From positions 372,001 to 436,000 of the forward strand of contig NZ_SLZF01000004.1 of NCBI RefSeq assembly GCF_004341515.1: a DNA stretch of 64,000 bases, in the 5' to 3' direction. Below, one piece after another: positions 9,061 through 17,223 of the stretch. The translations under genes and the position numbers were made by a program. The notes under the pieces were generated by a model, which was not told where the DNA came from, did no database searches, and saw only the letters and a list, made by a program, of their open reading frames with translations. The stretch's first letter is position 1. Each line of letters starts with the position of its first letter. The stretch is from Allobosea sp. BK604 (lineage in GTDB: Bacteria; Pseudomonadota; Alphaproteobacteria; Rhizobiales; Beijerinckiaceae).

Positions 9061-9908
9061 AGACCGCTGCAACCGATCTTCCCGTGCTGAAGCCGTTCCG
9101 TGCGTCGCCGATCTCGCCGAGCGGGCTCGCCGCGCCTTTCATCCTCAGCGCCGGCCTCGTCACCGGCGTCGCCATCGTCTTCGCCGCCTCGCTCGCGGTG
9201 GCCCAAGTGACGGGACCGGCAGCGCGCGATAGCGCAGTCACCATCCTCCTGCGCTGGGCGCCGCTGATCTTCCAGGGCTTCCTGTTCAACCTGCTGATCA
9301 GCGTCCTCTCGATGGCGCTCGGCACCGCCGCCGGCGTGCTCTTCGGCATCGGCCAGGTCTCGCCCTCGGCGGCGCTGCGCAAGCCGTCCTGGGCGGCGAC
9401 GCAGTTCTTCCGCAACGCGCCCTGGCTTGTGCTGCTGTTCTACGCGATGTTCCTTTTGCCCTTCGAGATCAGGCTCGGGCCTGTCACCATCGCCTTCCCG
9501 GCCTGGGTCAAGGCGATCATCGGCCTGGCGCTGCCGGTCGCGGCCAATGTCTCGGAGATCGTGCGCGGCGGCATCCGCTCGATCCCCTCGGGCCAGTGGG
9601 AATCGGCCGAAGCGCTCGCCTTCACCCGCCGCCAGACGATGTGGATGATCATCCTGCCGCAGGCGTTCAAGCGGATGCTGCCGCCGTGGATGAACCTCTA
9701 CGCCATCCTGACCATGGCGACGACGCTGATCTCGGTCGTCGGCATCCAGGACGGGCTCACCATCACGCGCGCCGCCCTCGTCGCCGAGAGCCGGCCGGAG
9801 CTGATGCTGCCGATGTACCTCATGCTGCTGATGATGTTCTTCGCCTATTGCTACCCGATCGCGCGCCTGACCATGGCGCTCGAACGCCGCTTCAACGTGA
9901 AGGGATGA
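9057..9908 (+). CDS. Polar amino-acid ABC transporter, permease 2
   Basis: This 283-residue permease is the partner of the preceding one. It has FFRNAPWLVLLFYAMFLLP in the membrane region and a coupling loop SAEALAFTRRQTMWMIILP (about 182-200). I chose the ATG at 9057, overlapping the upstream stop by 4 bases. The same frame runs open far upstream, but that part only shadows permease 1. It overlaps the ATPase gene start at its own stop codon. Confidence 0.92.
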   Translation: MKTAATDLPVLKPFRASPISPSGLAAPFILSAGLVTGVAIVFAASLAVAQVTGPAARDSAVTILLRWAPLIFQGFLFNLLISVLSMALGTAAGVLFGIGQVSPSAALRKPSWAATQFFRNAPWLVLLFYAMFLLPFEIRLGPVTIAFPAWVKAIIGLALPVAANVSEIVRGGIRSIPSGQWESAEALAFTRRQTMWMIILPQAFKRMLPPWMNLYAILTMATTLISVVGIQDGLTITRAALVAESRPELMLPMYLMLLMMFFAYCYPIARLTMALERRFNVKG

Positions 9909-10663
9909 CCATGGCCGCCAAGCATGAACTCGGCGAGCCGGTCGTCGTCGTCGAGGGGGTCGAGAAGGCGTTCGGCGCCTTCACCGTCCTCAAGGATGTG
10001 AGCCTCACCATCCGCCGCGGCGAGACCGTCTGCATCATCGGCCCGTCCGGCTCCGGCAAGTCGACGCTGCTGCGCTGCATCAACGCGCTGGTGCCGATCA
10101 GCAAGGGCTCGATCACCGTCGCCGGCCGGCAGGTTAACGATGCCGCACTGGACAAGCTGGCGCTGCGCCGCGACGTCGGCATCGTCTTCCAGCAATACAA
10201 TCTCTTCCCGCACAAGACGGCCCTTCAGAACGTGATGATGGCGCCGATCCATGTGCTGAAGCAGGACCCTGCCGAGGTCGGGGAGCGGGCCAGGCGCCTG
10301 CTTGCCAAGGTCGGCCTCTCGCACAAGCACGACGCCTATCCGGGCGAGCTCTCCGGCGGCCAGCAGCAGCGCGTCGCCATCGCGCGCTCGCTGGCGATGA
10401 ATCCGAAGGTCATGCTGTTCGACGAGGTCACCGCTGCGCTCGATCCCGAGACCAAGAAGGAGGTGCTCGTCACCATCCGCGATCTCGCGGCCGAGGGCAT
10501 GACCTGCATCCTCGTCACCCATGAGATGGGCTTCGCCCGCGAGGTCGCCGATCACGTCTACTTCACCGATGGCGGCGTGATCGTCGAGCACGCGGCGCCG
10601 GCCGAGTTCTTCGGTGCGCCGCGCGAGGCGCGCACCCGCGCCTTCCTCGAGCAGGTGCTCTGA
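9905..10663 (+). CDS. Polar amino-acid ABC transporter, ATP-binding protein
   Basis: This 252-residue ATPase powers the importer. The Walker A motif GPSGSGKS lies at 46-53, the signature SGGQQQR near residue 150, and Walker B with the D-loop in VMLFDEVTAALDPE. Val in place of the usual Pro after the Walker B Glu is common in this transporter class. The ATG at 9905 overlaps the permease stop (ATGA); a second in-frame ATG lies 6 bases further on. It completes a four-gene SBP-permease-permease-ATPase operon. Confidence 0.95.
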   Translation: MTMAAKHELGEPVVVVEGVEKAFGAFTVLKDVSLTIRRGETVCIIGPSGSGKSTLLRCINALVPISKGSITVAGRQVNDAALDKLALRRDVGIVFQQYNLFPHKTALQNVMMAPIHVLKQDPAEVGERARRLLAKVGLSHKHDAYPGELSGGQQQRVAIARSLAMNPKVMLFDEVTAALDPETKKEVLVTIRDLAAEGMTCILVTHEMGFAREVADHVYFTDGGVIVEHAAPAEFFGAPREARTRAFLEQVL

Positions 10664-10703
10664 GCCGGCGGGTACTCAGAGTCGGCGTGTGCTCGGGGCC
10701 GGG

Positions 10704-10730
10704 ATGTCGCGTCCCGGCCGGTCGATGTCG
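10704..10730 (+). promoter_or_regulatory. Direct repeat ATGTCGC...ATGTCGC upstream of the FAD oxidoreductase pair
   Basis: Two copies of ATGTCGC begin 21 bases apart (10704 and 10725), in the 132-base gap before the oxidoreductase gene. Direct half-sites about two helical turns apart are typical for AraC-family regulators. The same core occurs upstream of gbcA (spacing 20) and of the osmoprotectant transporter. The regulator assignment is inferred. Confidence 0.45.
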
Positions 10731-10795
10731 CAAACCGGCCGGCTCCGTCAGGCGCCGGCGCCAAGAATGAACGCAGTCATTCGAAAGCGCAGACC

Positions 10796-12406
10796 ATGAC
10801 CCTTCCGGCCTCCGATCCCAAATCCGTCACCGGCAAGCCGCTCGCCATTGCCGAGAGCGTCGATGTCCTCGTCGTCGGCGCCGGCCCGGCCGGGCTCGAA
10901 GCTGCCATCGGCGCAGCGGCGCGCGGGCTCGGCGTGTTGCTGGTCGACGAGAACCCGGTCCCGTTCAAGACGATGGGCGACGACGTCCCGCTGCATTTCG
11001 GCCAGGGCATGGCCGCCAGCGCCCGCAACCGCAACGCCATGATGGAAGCCTTCGTCGCCTCCGAGCCTCGGATCGCGGAGGCGTTCGAGGCCGGCGTCGA
11101 TCTCCGCCTCGGCGCGGCCTGCTGGGGGCTCTACGCCAACGGCCCGGCGCTCGGCTGGATGCCGGGCCTCATTGCCGGTCTCGCCGATGAGGAAAGCAGC
11201 ATCCTCGTCCAGGCCCAGCACGTCGTCCTCGCCTGCGGCCGCCGCGATATGGGCCTCGGCTTCCCCGGCTGGGAGAAGCCTGGCGTGATGGGCGCAACCG
11301 CCGCGCTCAACCTCGCGACCCGCTACGACGCCTTCGGCCCGCGCAACGTCGTCATCCTCGGGTCGACCACGGAAGCGCTGACCACGGCGTTCGCCTTGCG
11401 CGAGGCGGGTGTCATGATAGCCGCCATCGTCGAGCAGGCGGGCGAGCCAATCGGCGATGCAGACCTCCTGGCGAAGCTCTGCGCCGGCGGCACCGAATTC
11501 CTGGCCGGCCATGTCGTGCGCGAGGCGGCCGGCCGCGACGGCGTCGAAGCAGCGCTGGTCGCGAGGCTGGACGGGGAGGGCCGCCCAGTTGGCGAAGAGC
11601 GCGCGATCGCCTGCGACGGCATCGTGCTGGCGGTCGGCGCGACGCCGGTCATCGACCTGATCGATGCAGCCGGCTGCAAGGTCGCGTTCCAGGCCGAGCG
11701 TGGCGGCTATGCCCCCGTGCTCGACGCAAGCCAGCGCACCAGCCTCGCCAATGTCTACGCCGTCGGGGACTGCGCCGGCATCTGGGCGGAGAAGACGCGC
11801 GACCGCGCTATCGCCGAGGCGGAGGCCGCCCGCGCCGTCGCGGCGCTCGGGGAGGAGGGCGCCGCTACGGAAACGCTGGCACCGTCCGCGCCGGGCTACG
11901 ACATCTCCGCCTATCGTCTCGCCTGGGTCCGGGCGAGCGTGATCGAGGCGCGCGCCGAATTCCACGTCTGCCAATGCGAGGAGGTGACGGCGCGCGAGAT
12001 CCTCGAGATCCGTCCGCCGCGCTATCTCGACTGGCAGAACGAGCGCCGCAACGATCGCTCGCTCTCGGCTCTGCTCGGCGAGGGCCCGCCCAATCCCGAT
12101 CAGGTGAAGCGCCTGACCCGCGCCGGCATGGGCCCCTGCCAGGGCCGCCGCTGCCGCGAGCAGGTCGCAGCCCTGCTGGCGCTCGGCGCGGCGCAGCCGC
12201 TCTCGGCGATCCCGCTCGCCGGCTATCGCGCGCCGGTCAGGCCGATGCCGCTGGCGATGACCGCCCTTGTCCCTGAGGCGCCCGAGCAGGCCGAGCATTG
12301 GGACACCTGGTTCGGCATGCACGCGCAGTGGGTGCCGTTCTGGGAGGTGCCGTCCCGCTACACCGTCGCGGGCAATGATGCGACCGGTCCTGTCGCGAGT
12401 GAGTGA
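10796..12406 (+). CDS. FAD/[2Fe-2S] oxidoreductase subunit A (octopine/nopaline oxidase A or HcnB-like)
   Basis: This 536-residue flavoprotein has an N-terminal dinucleotide fold (VVGAGPAGLEAAIGAAARG, about 26-44), a second nucleotide fold near 185, and the FAD-closing motif NVYAVGDCAGIW at about 319-330. A C-terminal BFD-like iron-sulphur region has Cys392, Cys394, Cys448 and Cys453 (CQC and GPCQGRRC). This is the layout of the A/B subunits of opine oxidases, hydrogen cyanide synthase HcnB and related amine dehydrogenases. With the next gene it would oxidise an N-substituted amino acid and pass electrons to an acceptor. The actual substrate cannot be read. The third, small ferredoxin-like subunit found in some relatives is not adjacent. 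Confidence 0.85.
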   Translation: MTLPASDPKSVTGKPLAIAESVDVLVVGAGPAGLEAAIGAAARGLGVLLVDENPVPFKTMGDDVPLHFGQGMAASARNRNAMMEAFVASEPRIAEAFEAGVDLRLGAACWGLYANGPALGWMPGLIAGLADEESSILVQAQHVVLACGRRDMGLGFPGWEKPGVMGATAALNLATRYDAFGPRNVVILGSTTEALTTAFALREAGVMIAAIVEQAGEPIGDADLLAKLCAGGTEFLAGHVVREAAGRDGVEAALVARLDGEGRPVGEERAIACDGIVLAVGATPVIDLIDAAGCKVAFQAERGGYAPVLDASQRTSLANVYAVGDCAGIWAEKTRDRAIAEAEAARAVAALGEEGAATETLAPSAPGYDISAYRLAWVRASVIEARAEFHVCQCEEVTAREILEIRPPRYLDWQNERRNDRSLSALLGEGPPNPDQVKRLTRAGMGPCQGRRCREQVAALLALGAAQPLSAIPLAGYRAPVRPMPLAMTALVPEAPEQAEHWDTWFGMHAQWVPFWEVPSRYTVAGNDATGPVASE

Positions 12407-12416
12407 GGCTTAAGCC

Positions 12417-13583
12417 ATGAGCGAGATCAAGGGAGCTTCCGTCGTCATCGTTGGCGGCGGTGTCACCGGCCTCTCGGCCGGCTGGTGGCTGGCGCGGGAC
12501 GGTGTCGACGTGCTGGTGCTGGAGAAGGGGCTGATCGGCTGGGAGGCGTCCGGCCGCAATGGCGGCGGCTGCTCACACCATCATTCCCCGCTCTTCGCCG
12601 AGGAGCAGCGGCTCTGGCCGATCATGGACGAATTGCTCGGCTATCCCACCGAGTTCCGGCCGCAGCGTGTGCGCCTTGCCGCGAGCGAGCACCAGATGGC
12701 GCTCTATGGCCGCGCCTTGCGCAACGCAGAGCGGCAGGGCTTTCAGTCCGAGGTGCTCGACGTCAAGCAGGCGAAGGACATGGTGCCGCTGGCGGGCGAC
12801 ACCGTCGTCGGCGGCTATCACTACAAGTTCGGCGGCCATGCCAATCCCCATCGCACGCTGCAGGGCTATGGCTGGGCGATTCAGGATCATGGCGGGCGCA
12901 TCCTGCAGCACACCAGCGTGACCGGCTTCCGGACAGAGGGTGGCCGCGTCACCGCAGTCGAGACCAATCGCGGCCCGATCGGCTGCGACAGCCTCGTGCT
13001 AGCCGCCGGCCCGCAGACCGGGCGTCTCTCCGCCATGCTCGGGCAGGAGGTGCCGGTGCAGTCCGCCCGCTGCGAGATGATCGTGACCGAGCCGTTGCCG
13101 CTGATGCCGCTCGGCGGCGTCGATGGCTGCGGGCTCTATGGGCGCCAGACGCTGCGTGGCAACCTCGCCTATGGCGGCGGGCCGCATGAATGGCTGGCCA
13201 TGGCGGAGGAGGGCACGCCGGCGAAGCCGACGACGCCGCTGATGCTGCATATGGGCAAGCGCCTCGCCGAACTGCTGCCGAAGGCGGCGCATGCCCGGAT
13301 CATCCGCTCCTGGGCTGGCGTGATCGAGAACACGCCGGACGGGCGGCCGGTGATCGACCGTCTCGCCTCCCAGGCCAATGTCGTGGTAGCGACGCTGTCG
13401 AGCGTCGGCTTCGGCCTTTCGCCGGCGAGCGGGCGGGCGATCCGCGATCTCGTCGTCGATGGGGCCTGCAGCTTCGCCGACATTTCCACTTTCAGCCTGG
13501 CACGCTTCGCCGAGCTGGAACCGAACTGGCGTGAATTGCAGGGCTGGCAGGTGAGCGCGGCGACCGAGGCGCTGGCAGCGTAG
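12417..13583 (+). CDS. DAO-family FAD oxidoreductase, subunit B (opine oxidase B or HcnC-like)
   Basis: This 388-residue D-amino-acid-oxidase-fold protein begins with the FAD motif VVIVGGGVTGLSAGWWLARDG (first glycines near residue 13) and ends with the DAO-type C-terminal pattern SSVGFGLSPASGRAIRDLV. It is the substrate-oxidising partner of the preceding gene, starting 10 bases after its stop. The pairing of a BFD-cluster flavoprotein with a DAO-type subunit is seen in octopine and nopaline oxidases, hydroxyproline oxidases and HcnBC. In this neighbourhood an N-methylated glycine is a plausible substrate, but that is inference. Confidence 0.85.
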   Translation: MSEIKGASVVIVGGGVTGLSAGWWLARDGVDVLVLEKGLIGWEASGRNGGGCSHHHSPLFAEEQRLWPIMDELLGYPTEFRPQRVRLAASEHQMALYGRALRNAERQGFQSEVLDVKQAKDMVPLAGDTVVGGYHYKFGGHANPHRTLQGYGWAIQDHGGRILQHTSVTGFRTEGGRVTAVETNRGPIGCDSLVLAAGPQTGRLSAMLGQEVPVQSARCEMIVTEPLPLMPLGGVDGCGLYGRQTLRGNLAYGGGPHEWLAMAEEGTPAKPTTPLMLHMGKRLAELLPKAAHARIIRSWAGVIENTPDGRPVIDRLASQANVVVATLSSVGFGLSPASGRAIRDLVVDGACSFADISTFSLARFAELEPNWRELQGWQVSAATEALAA

Positions 13584-13644
13584 AGAACAAGGGAACCTCA
13601 TGCTCGGGCTTGGGCTTCGCTTCGCCGGAGAATGAAGCCTTCAC

Positions 13645-14700
13645 CTACAACGCGATCGTCACATCCGAGCGCGGCCGCGAGGAGCAGGCGAGGATGTAGC
13701 CCTGCGCCTCTTCCTCCGGCGAGATCCCGCCCTCATGCCGCATCTCGACCGAGCCTTCGACAAGGCTGACCCGGCAGGTGCCGCACATCCCCGAGGCGCA
13801 GCCGCAGGGGATGACGATGGTCTGGCGCGTCGCGGCCTGCAGCAGCGTCTCGTCCGGCTGGGCGGTGAATTGCTTGTCGCCGAGCCTGACCGCATAGCCC
13901 CCAGCCGGCGCGTTGACCGGCGGCGGCGGCGGAGCCACAGGCGCGACTGCGCCGAAATGCTCGACATGGAAGAGCCCGCGCGCGCCGCCCTCGGCCGCGT
14001 GGATCAGCCGCGCTTCCTCCATGAAGCCGGCGGGGCCGCAGCAGAACACTTCGCGGCGCCCGTAATCCGGCAGCGCGACCGAGACCAGTCGCCGCCCGAG
14101 CCGGCCGGCGAAGCCGAACCAGCCGGGTTCCGGCCGGCTGGCGAGCATCGCGACCTTGAGATTGGGCATCCGCGCCTGCAAATCGGCGAGTTCGCGGGCA
14201 AAGAGAATGTCGCGCGGCGTGCGCGCGGCATGGAGCCAGTGCACGTCGCTCTCCGGCGCGGTCGCCGCGAGATGGCGCAGCATCGCCATCAGCGGGCTCG
14301 CCCCCGAACCGGCCGAGACCAGGGCGAGCCTGTCGGTCACGCGCGCATCGATGGTGAAGCGGCCCTTCGGCGGCCCGCCTTCGAGCCGCGCTCCGAGCAC
14401 GAGCTCGTCGTGCAGCCAGCGGGTGACACGCCCCCTGGCATGCGCCTTGATCGTCATCGCGATCGTGCCGGAGCCATCCGGCGCCGAGGCGAGCGAAAAG
14501 GTACGGAACAGCGTCTCGCCGCCGATCGAAAGCTTCAGCGTCATCGACTGGCCGGCCTTGTGAGGCGGAGCGCCTCCCTCAGGGCGGAAGACGAAGGTCT
14601 TCACGTCATGCGTCTCGTCGCGGATCTCGGCGACGGTGAGCTGCAGCAGATCGGTGGTGGGCGCTGAGGCGGCTGGCGCTTCGAGACTGTCCAGGCTCAT
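13645..14700 (-). CDS. gbcB: Glycine betaine monooxygenase reductase subunit (GbcB-like)
   Basis: This 351-residue electron-transfer protein takes electrons from NAD(P)H and hands them to the Rieske oxygenase encoded just upstream. It has a ferredoxin-reductase FAD domain (about 15-120, with FRTFSLASAPDG), an NAD-binding domain (about 125-245) and a C-terminal plant-type [2Fe-2S] domain. The cluster cysteines are Cys301, Cys306, Cys309 and Cys339, spaced C-x4-C-x2-C-x29-C. The start overlaps the gbcA stop by 4 bases. The paired arrangement matches GbcAB of glycine betaine demethylation; reductases of stachydrine or carnitine oxygenases look similar. Confidence 0.9.
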   Translation of the reverse strand: MSLDSLEAPAASAPTTDLLQLTVAEIRDETHDVKTFVFRPEGGAPPHKAGQSMTLKLSIGGETLFRTFSLASAPDGSGTIAMTIKAHARGRVTRWLHDELVLGARLEGGPPKGRFTIDARVTDRLALVSAGSGASPLMAMLRHLAATAPESDVHWLHAARTPRDILFARELADLQARMPNLKVAMLASRPEPGWFGFAGRLGRRLVSVALPDYGRREVFCCGPAGFMEEARLIHAAEGGARGLFHVEHFGAVAPVAPPPPPVNAPAGGYAVRLGDKQFTAQPDETLLQAATRQTIVIPCGCASGMCGTCRVSLVEGSVEMRHEGGISPEEEAQGYILACSSRPRSDVTIAL

Positions 14701-15935
14701 TCGGCCGCGATCCTCAGGGGAGCGGGCTCGCCGGCATAGGCCGCCATCTTGCCCGCATACCAGTTGGTGAAATTGGTCAGCATGAACTCGGACGGCGCGT
14801 AGGGCCCGGGCTGATAGCCCATCGAGCGGATGCCGGCATGGTTCACGGCTGCGAGCTCGGCGTCTTGAGCATTGGTCGCGATCCAGACCTCGGTCAGCCG
14901 CTTGATGTCGTAATCGACTCCCGCGACCGCATCCTCGTGCACGAGCCAGGTCGTGCGCACCGCGGTCTTGTCCTGCGAGAGCGGCAGCACCCGGAAATGC
15001 AGGATGTGGTCGGCGAGGAAATGGTTCCAGTTGTTCGGCACGCGGAACATCCGGACCGAACCGAGATCAGGCTCGGTGAAGTCGGCGAGCAGCTTGTTGC
15101 AGGCCGGCCCGCCATCCATGGTGAAGGATAGGGCGCCCTCATGGAAGGGCAGGCGGATGCAGCGGAATTGCTCGCCGCCATCGGCCGGCGCATGCGGCAG
15201 GCCGAGCGCATCCCATTTCGCGGTCTTGCGCTCCATCAGCCCCTTGAACTCGGCTGGCCCGCGCGGATCGTTCGGCAGCGCGAATTCGACCAGGGTCACC
15301 AGCAGTTCCGGATGATTGCCGGCGCAGTGGTAGCACTCGCGGTTGTTCTCGATGACGAGCTTCCAGTTGGCGTCCTCGATCAGGGTCATCTCGAAGGCGA
15401 CCTTGGTGCGCTCCGGCATATGCGGCGCGATATAGGGCGTCACCGCCTCGCGATAGCGCGAAAGGTCGGGCGGGCTCTCGGCGAGGCAGATATAGACCAT
15501 GCCGCAGATCACCTCGACATGGACGGGCTTCAGCCCATGACTCGAGCGGTCGAAATCTTCAGGCATCTGGCGGGCGTTGAGCAGCGAGCCGTCGAGCTCG
15601 TAGACCCATTGGTGATAGGGGCAGACAAGCCGGTTGGCGCGGCCCTTCTCATGGCCGCAGATGCGCGAGCCGCGATGCCGGCAGCTGTTATGGAAGGCGC
15701 GCACTTGCCCGTCGCGATCGCGCAATACGACGACCGGATTCTCGCCGACGGTCAGGGTCAGGTAGTCGCCCGGCCTCCGGATCTCGCAGGCATTGCAGGC
15801 GAACAGCCAGTCGGTCTCGAACACGGCCTTGATGTCGGTTTCGTGCATCGCCGGGTCGACATAGAAGGCCTGCGGCAGGCTATAGCCCTCGCGGCGCTCG
15901 GCGAGGAGCTGGCGGATGCGGTCGCGATCGATCAT
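14697..15935 (-). CDS. gbcA: Glycine betaine monooxygenase, Rieske oxygenase subunit (GbcA-like)
   Basis: The predicted reaction is oxidative demethylation of glycine betaine to dimethylglycine and formaldehyde, using O2 and electrons from the reductase next door. The 412-residue protein has the Rieske ligands Cys85/His87 and Cys105/His108 (CRHRGS and CPYHQW). The mononuclear iron site is in NNRECYHCAGNHPELL (Glu200, His203, His208). The segment from ENNRECYHC onward and the late YQPGPY motif follow GbcA as I know it. I chose the ATG at 15935; an upstream in-frame start at 16001 adds a proline-rich stretch with no family match. Stachydrine (proline betaine) demethylase is the main alternative identity. 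Confidence 0.9.
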   Translation of the reverse strand: MIDRDRIRQLLAERREGYSLPQAFYVDPAMHETDIKAVFETDWLFACNACEIRRPGDYLTLTVGENPVVVLRDRDGQVRAFHNSCRHRGSRICGHEKGRANRLVCPYHQWVYELDGSLLNARQMPEDFDRSSHGLKPVHVEVICGMVYICLAESPPDLSRYREAVTPYIAPHMPERTKVAFEMTLIEDANWKLVIENNRECYHCAGNHPELLVTLVEFALPNDPRGPAEFKGLMERKTAKWDALGLPHAPADGGEQFRCIRLPFHEGALSFTMDGGPACNKLLADFTEPDLGSVRMFRVPNNWNHFLADHILHFRVLPLSQDKTAVRTTWLVHEDAVAGVDYDIKRLTEVWIATNAQDAELAAVNHAGIRSMGYQPGPYAPSEFMLTNFTNWYAGKMAAYAGEPAPLRIAAE

Positions 15936-16034
15936 CGGCGGAGACCCCGGCGGAGGATAGACGCGATCTTGCGCTGTCGCAGGGGAGCAAGGCCGGAGCA
16001 TTCCGACCTCACCTGCAAGCTTTGCGACGAACCT

Positions 16035-16060
16035 ATGTCGCTTTCATTGCAACAATGTCG
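16035..16060 (+). promoter_or_regulatory. Direct repeat ATGTCGC...ATGTCGG in the gbcA/regulator divergent region
   Basis: ATGTCG occurs at 16035 and 16055, exactly 20 bases apart, in the 184-base gap between the divergent gbcA and GlxA-type regulator genes. The 11-base string ATGTCGCTTTC at the first copy recurs at 17141 before the osmoprotectant transporter. Phasing by two helical turns fits an AraC-family dimer. Binding by either local regulator is inferred. Confidence 0.5.
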
Positions 16061-16119
16061 GAAATCCGCTTTCCTTGGATCGGTTCCAGACCGGATCATC
16101 GCAGGCAGGAGGTCGAGGC

Positions 16120-17112
16120 ATGAGCGAGGCGCCGGCCGGCACCCAGATCGTCACGCTGCTGCTCGTCGAGGGCTTCTCGATGATGAGCGTCGCCTCGGCC
16201 ATCGAGCCGCTGCGATCGCTCAACCGGCTGATCGACCGGGAGGCCTGGCGCTGGCGGCTGGCGAGCCTCGACGGTGGCGTCCTCGCCGCCTCGAACGGCA
16301 TCCCGATCCCGACCGAGGCAGCCGAGACCGCCTTGCCCGGCTCGCATTATTTCTTCGTCTGCGGCGGCCTGCGCATCCAGTCGGTCGACGAGCGGCGCTA
16401 TCTCGCCATCCTGCGCAAGGCGGTGCGCAGCGGCGTGCGCGTCGGCTCGCTCTCGACCGGCACCTATCTGCTGGCGCGCGCCGGCCTGCTCGACGGCTAT
16501 CGCTCGACGATTCATTGGGAGAACCGTCCCGCCTTCCAGGAAGAGTTCCCCGAACTCGTCTGCACCGACAAGCTCTACGAGATCGACCGCGACCGGATGA
16601 CCTGCTCGGGCGGCACGGCGGCGATGGACCTCATGCTGCACCTGATCACCGAGCGCCATGGCGCCGATCTCGCCCGCCGCGTCGCCAACCAGTTCCACCA
16701 TGACCGCATCCGCGACGAGCGCGACAACCAGAGCGGCGGCCGGCTGGAGCGGATGACGAGCCTGCCGCCGGCGGTGCGCAGCGCGGTCAGGCTGATGCAG
16801 CGCCATGTCGAGGACACGATCTCGATCGCCGAGATCGCCGAGAAAGTCGGCATGAGCCCGCGCCAGCTCGAGCGGCTGTTCCTGCGTTATCTGCAGACCT
16901 CGCCGGCGCGCTACTATCTCTCCCTGCGCATCGACCGGGCGCGGGAGCTGCTGCTCTATTCCGATCGCCCCGTCCTGGAGGTCGCGATCGCGGCCGGCTT
17001 CACCTCGACCTCGCATTTCGCCCACTGGTTCAAGAAGCTGCAGGGCGTGCGGCCGAGCCAGCTGCGCGGGCGGCCTGCGAGCGAAGAGGCGGCGCCGGCT
17101 TCGGCCAACTGA
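16120..17112 (+). CDS. GlxA-family AraC-type transcriptional regulator (GbdR-like)
   Basis: This 330-residue regulator has the same two-domain build as the sox-linked one: a DJ-1/PfpI-like domain (about 8-190, with TLLLVEGFSMMSVASAIEPL) and an AraC helix-turn-helix region (about 220-320, IAEIAEKVGMSPRQLERLFLRY). It lies opposite gbcAB and directly before the osmoprotectant transporter, the expected place for a GbdR-type activator of betaine catabolism. The start at 16120 is set by an AGGAGG ribosome site 7 bases upstream. A 15-codon upstream extension is open but lacks such a site. Confidence 0.9.
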   Translation: MSEAPAGTQIVTLLLVEGFSMMSVASAIEPLRSLNRLIDREAWRWRLASLDGGVLAASNGIPIPTEAAETALPGSHYFFVCGGLRIQSVDERRYLAILRKAVRSGVRVGSLSTGTYLLARAGLLDGYRSTIHWENRPAFQEEFPELVCTDKLYEIDRDRMTCSGGTAAMDLMLHLITERHGADLARRVANQFHHDRIRDERDNQSGGRLERMTSLPPAVRSAVRLMQRHVEDTISIAEIAEKVGMSPRQLERLFLRYLQTSPARYYLSLRIDRARELLLYSDRPVLEVAIAAGFTSTSHFAHWFKKLQGVRPSQLRGRPASEEAAPASAN

Positions 17113-17130
17113 GCACGGCAGGTCGCAAGC

Positions 17131-17147
17131 GCGACATGCGATGTCGC
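17131..17147. promoter_or_regulatory. Inverted repeat GCGACAT-GCG-ATGTCGC before the osmoprotectant ABC operon
   Basis: Perfect 7-base arms with a 3-base centre lie 77 bases before the first transporter gene. The right arm continues as ATGTCGCTTTC, the same 11 bases found upstream of gbcA. This suggests control by the same regulator. Confidence 0.45.
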
Positions 17148-17223
17148 TTTCCCGGCCCGAGGCTGGAACGGTTCTGATCGACACTTTCGCTGCAAGACGG
17201 ATAACCGTCGGCGGGGAACGACA

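Noticed and set aside
13584..13644. Terminator between the DAO-type gene and gbcB
   Set aside because: GGCTT...GAAGCC can pair, but arms are short, the loop is long and no T-run follows on either strand.
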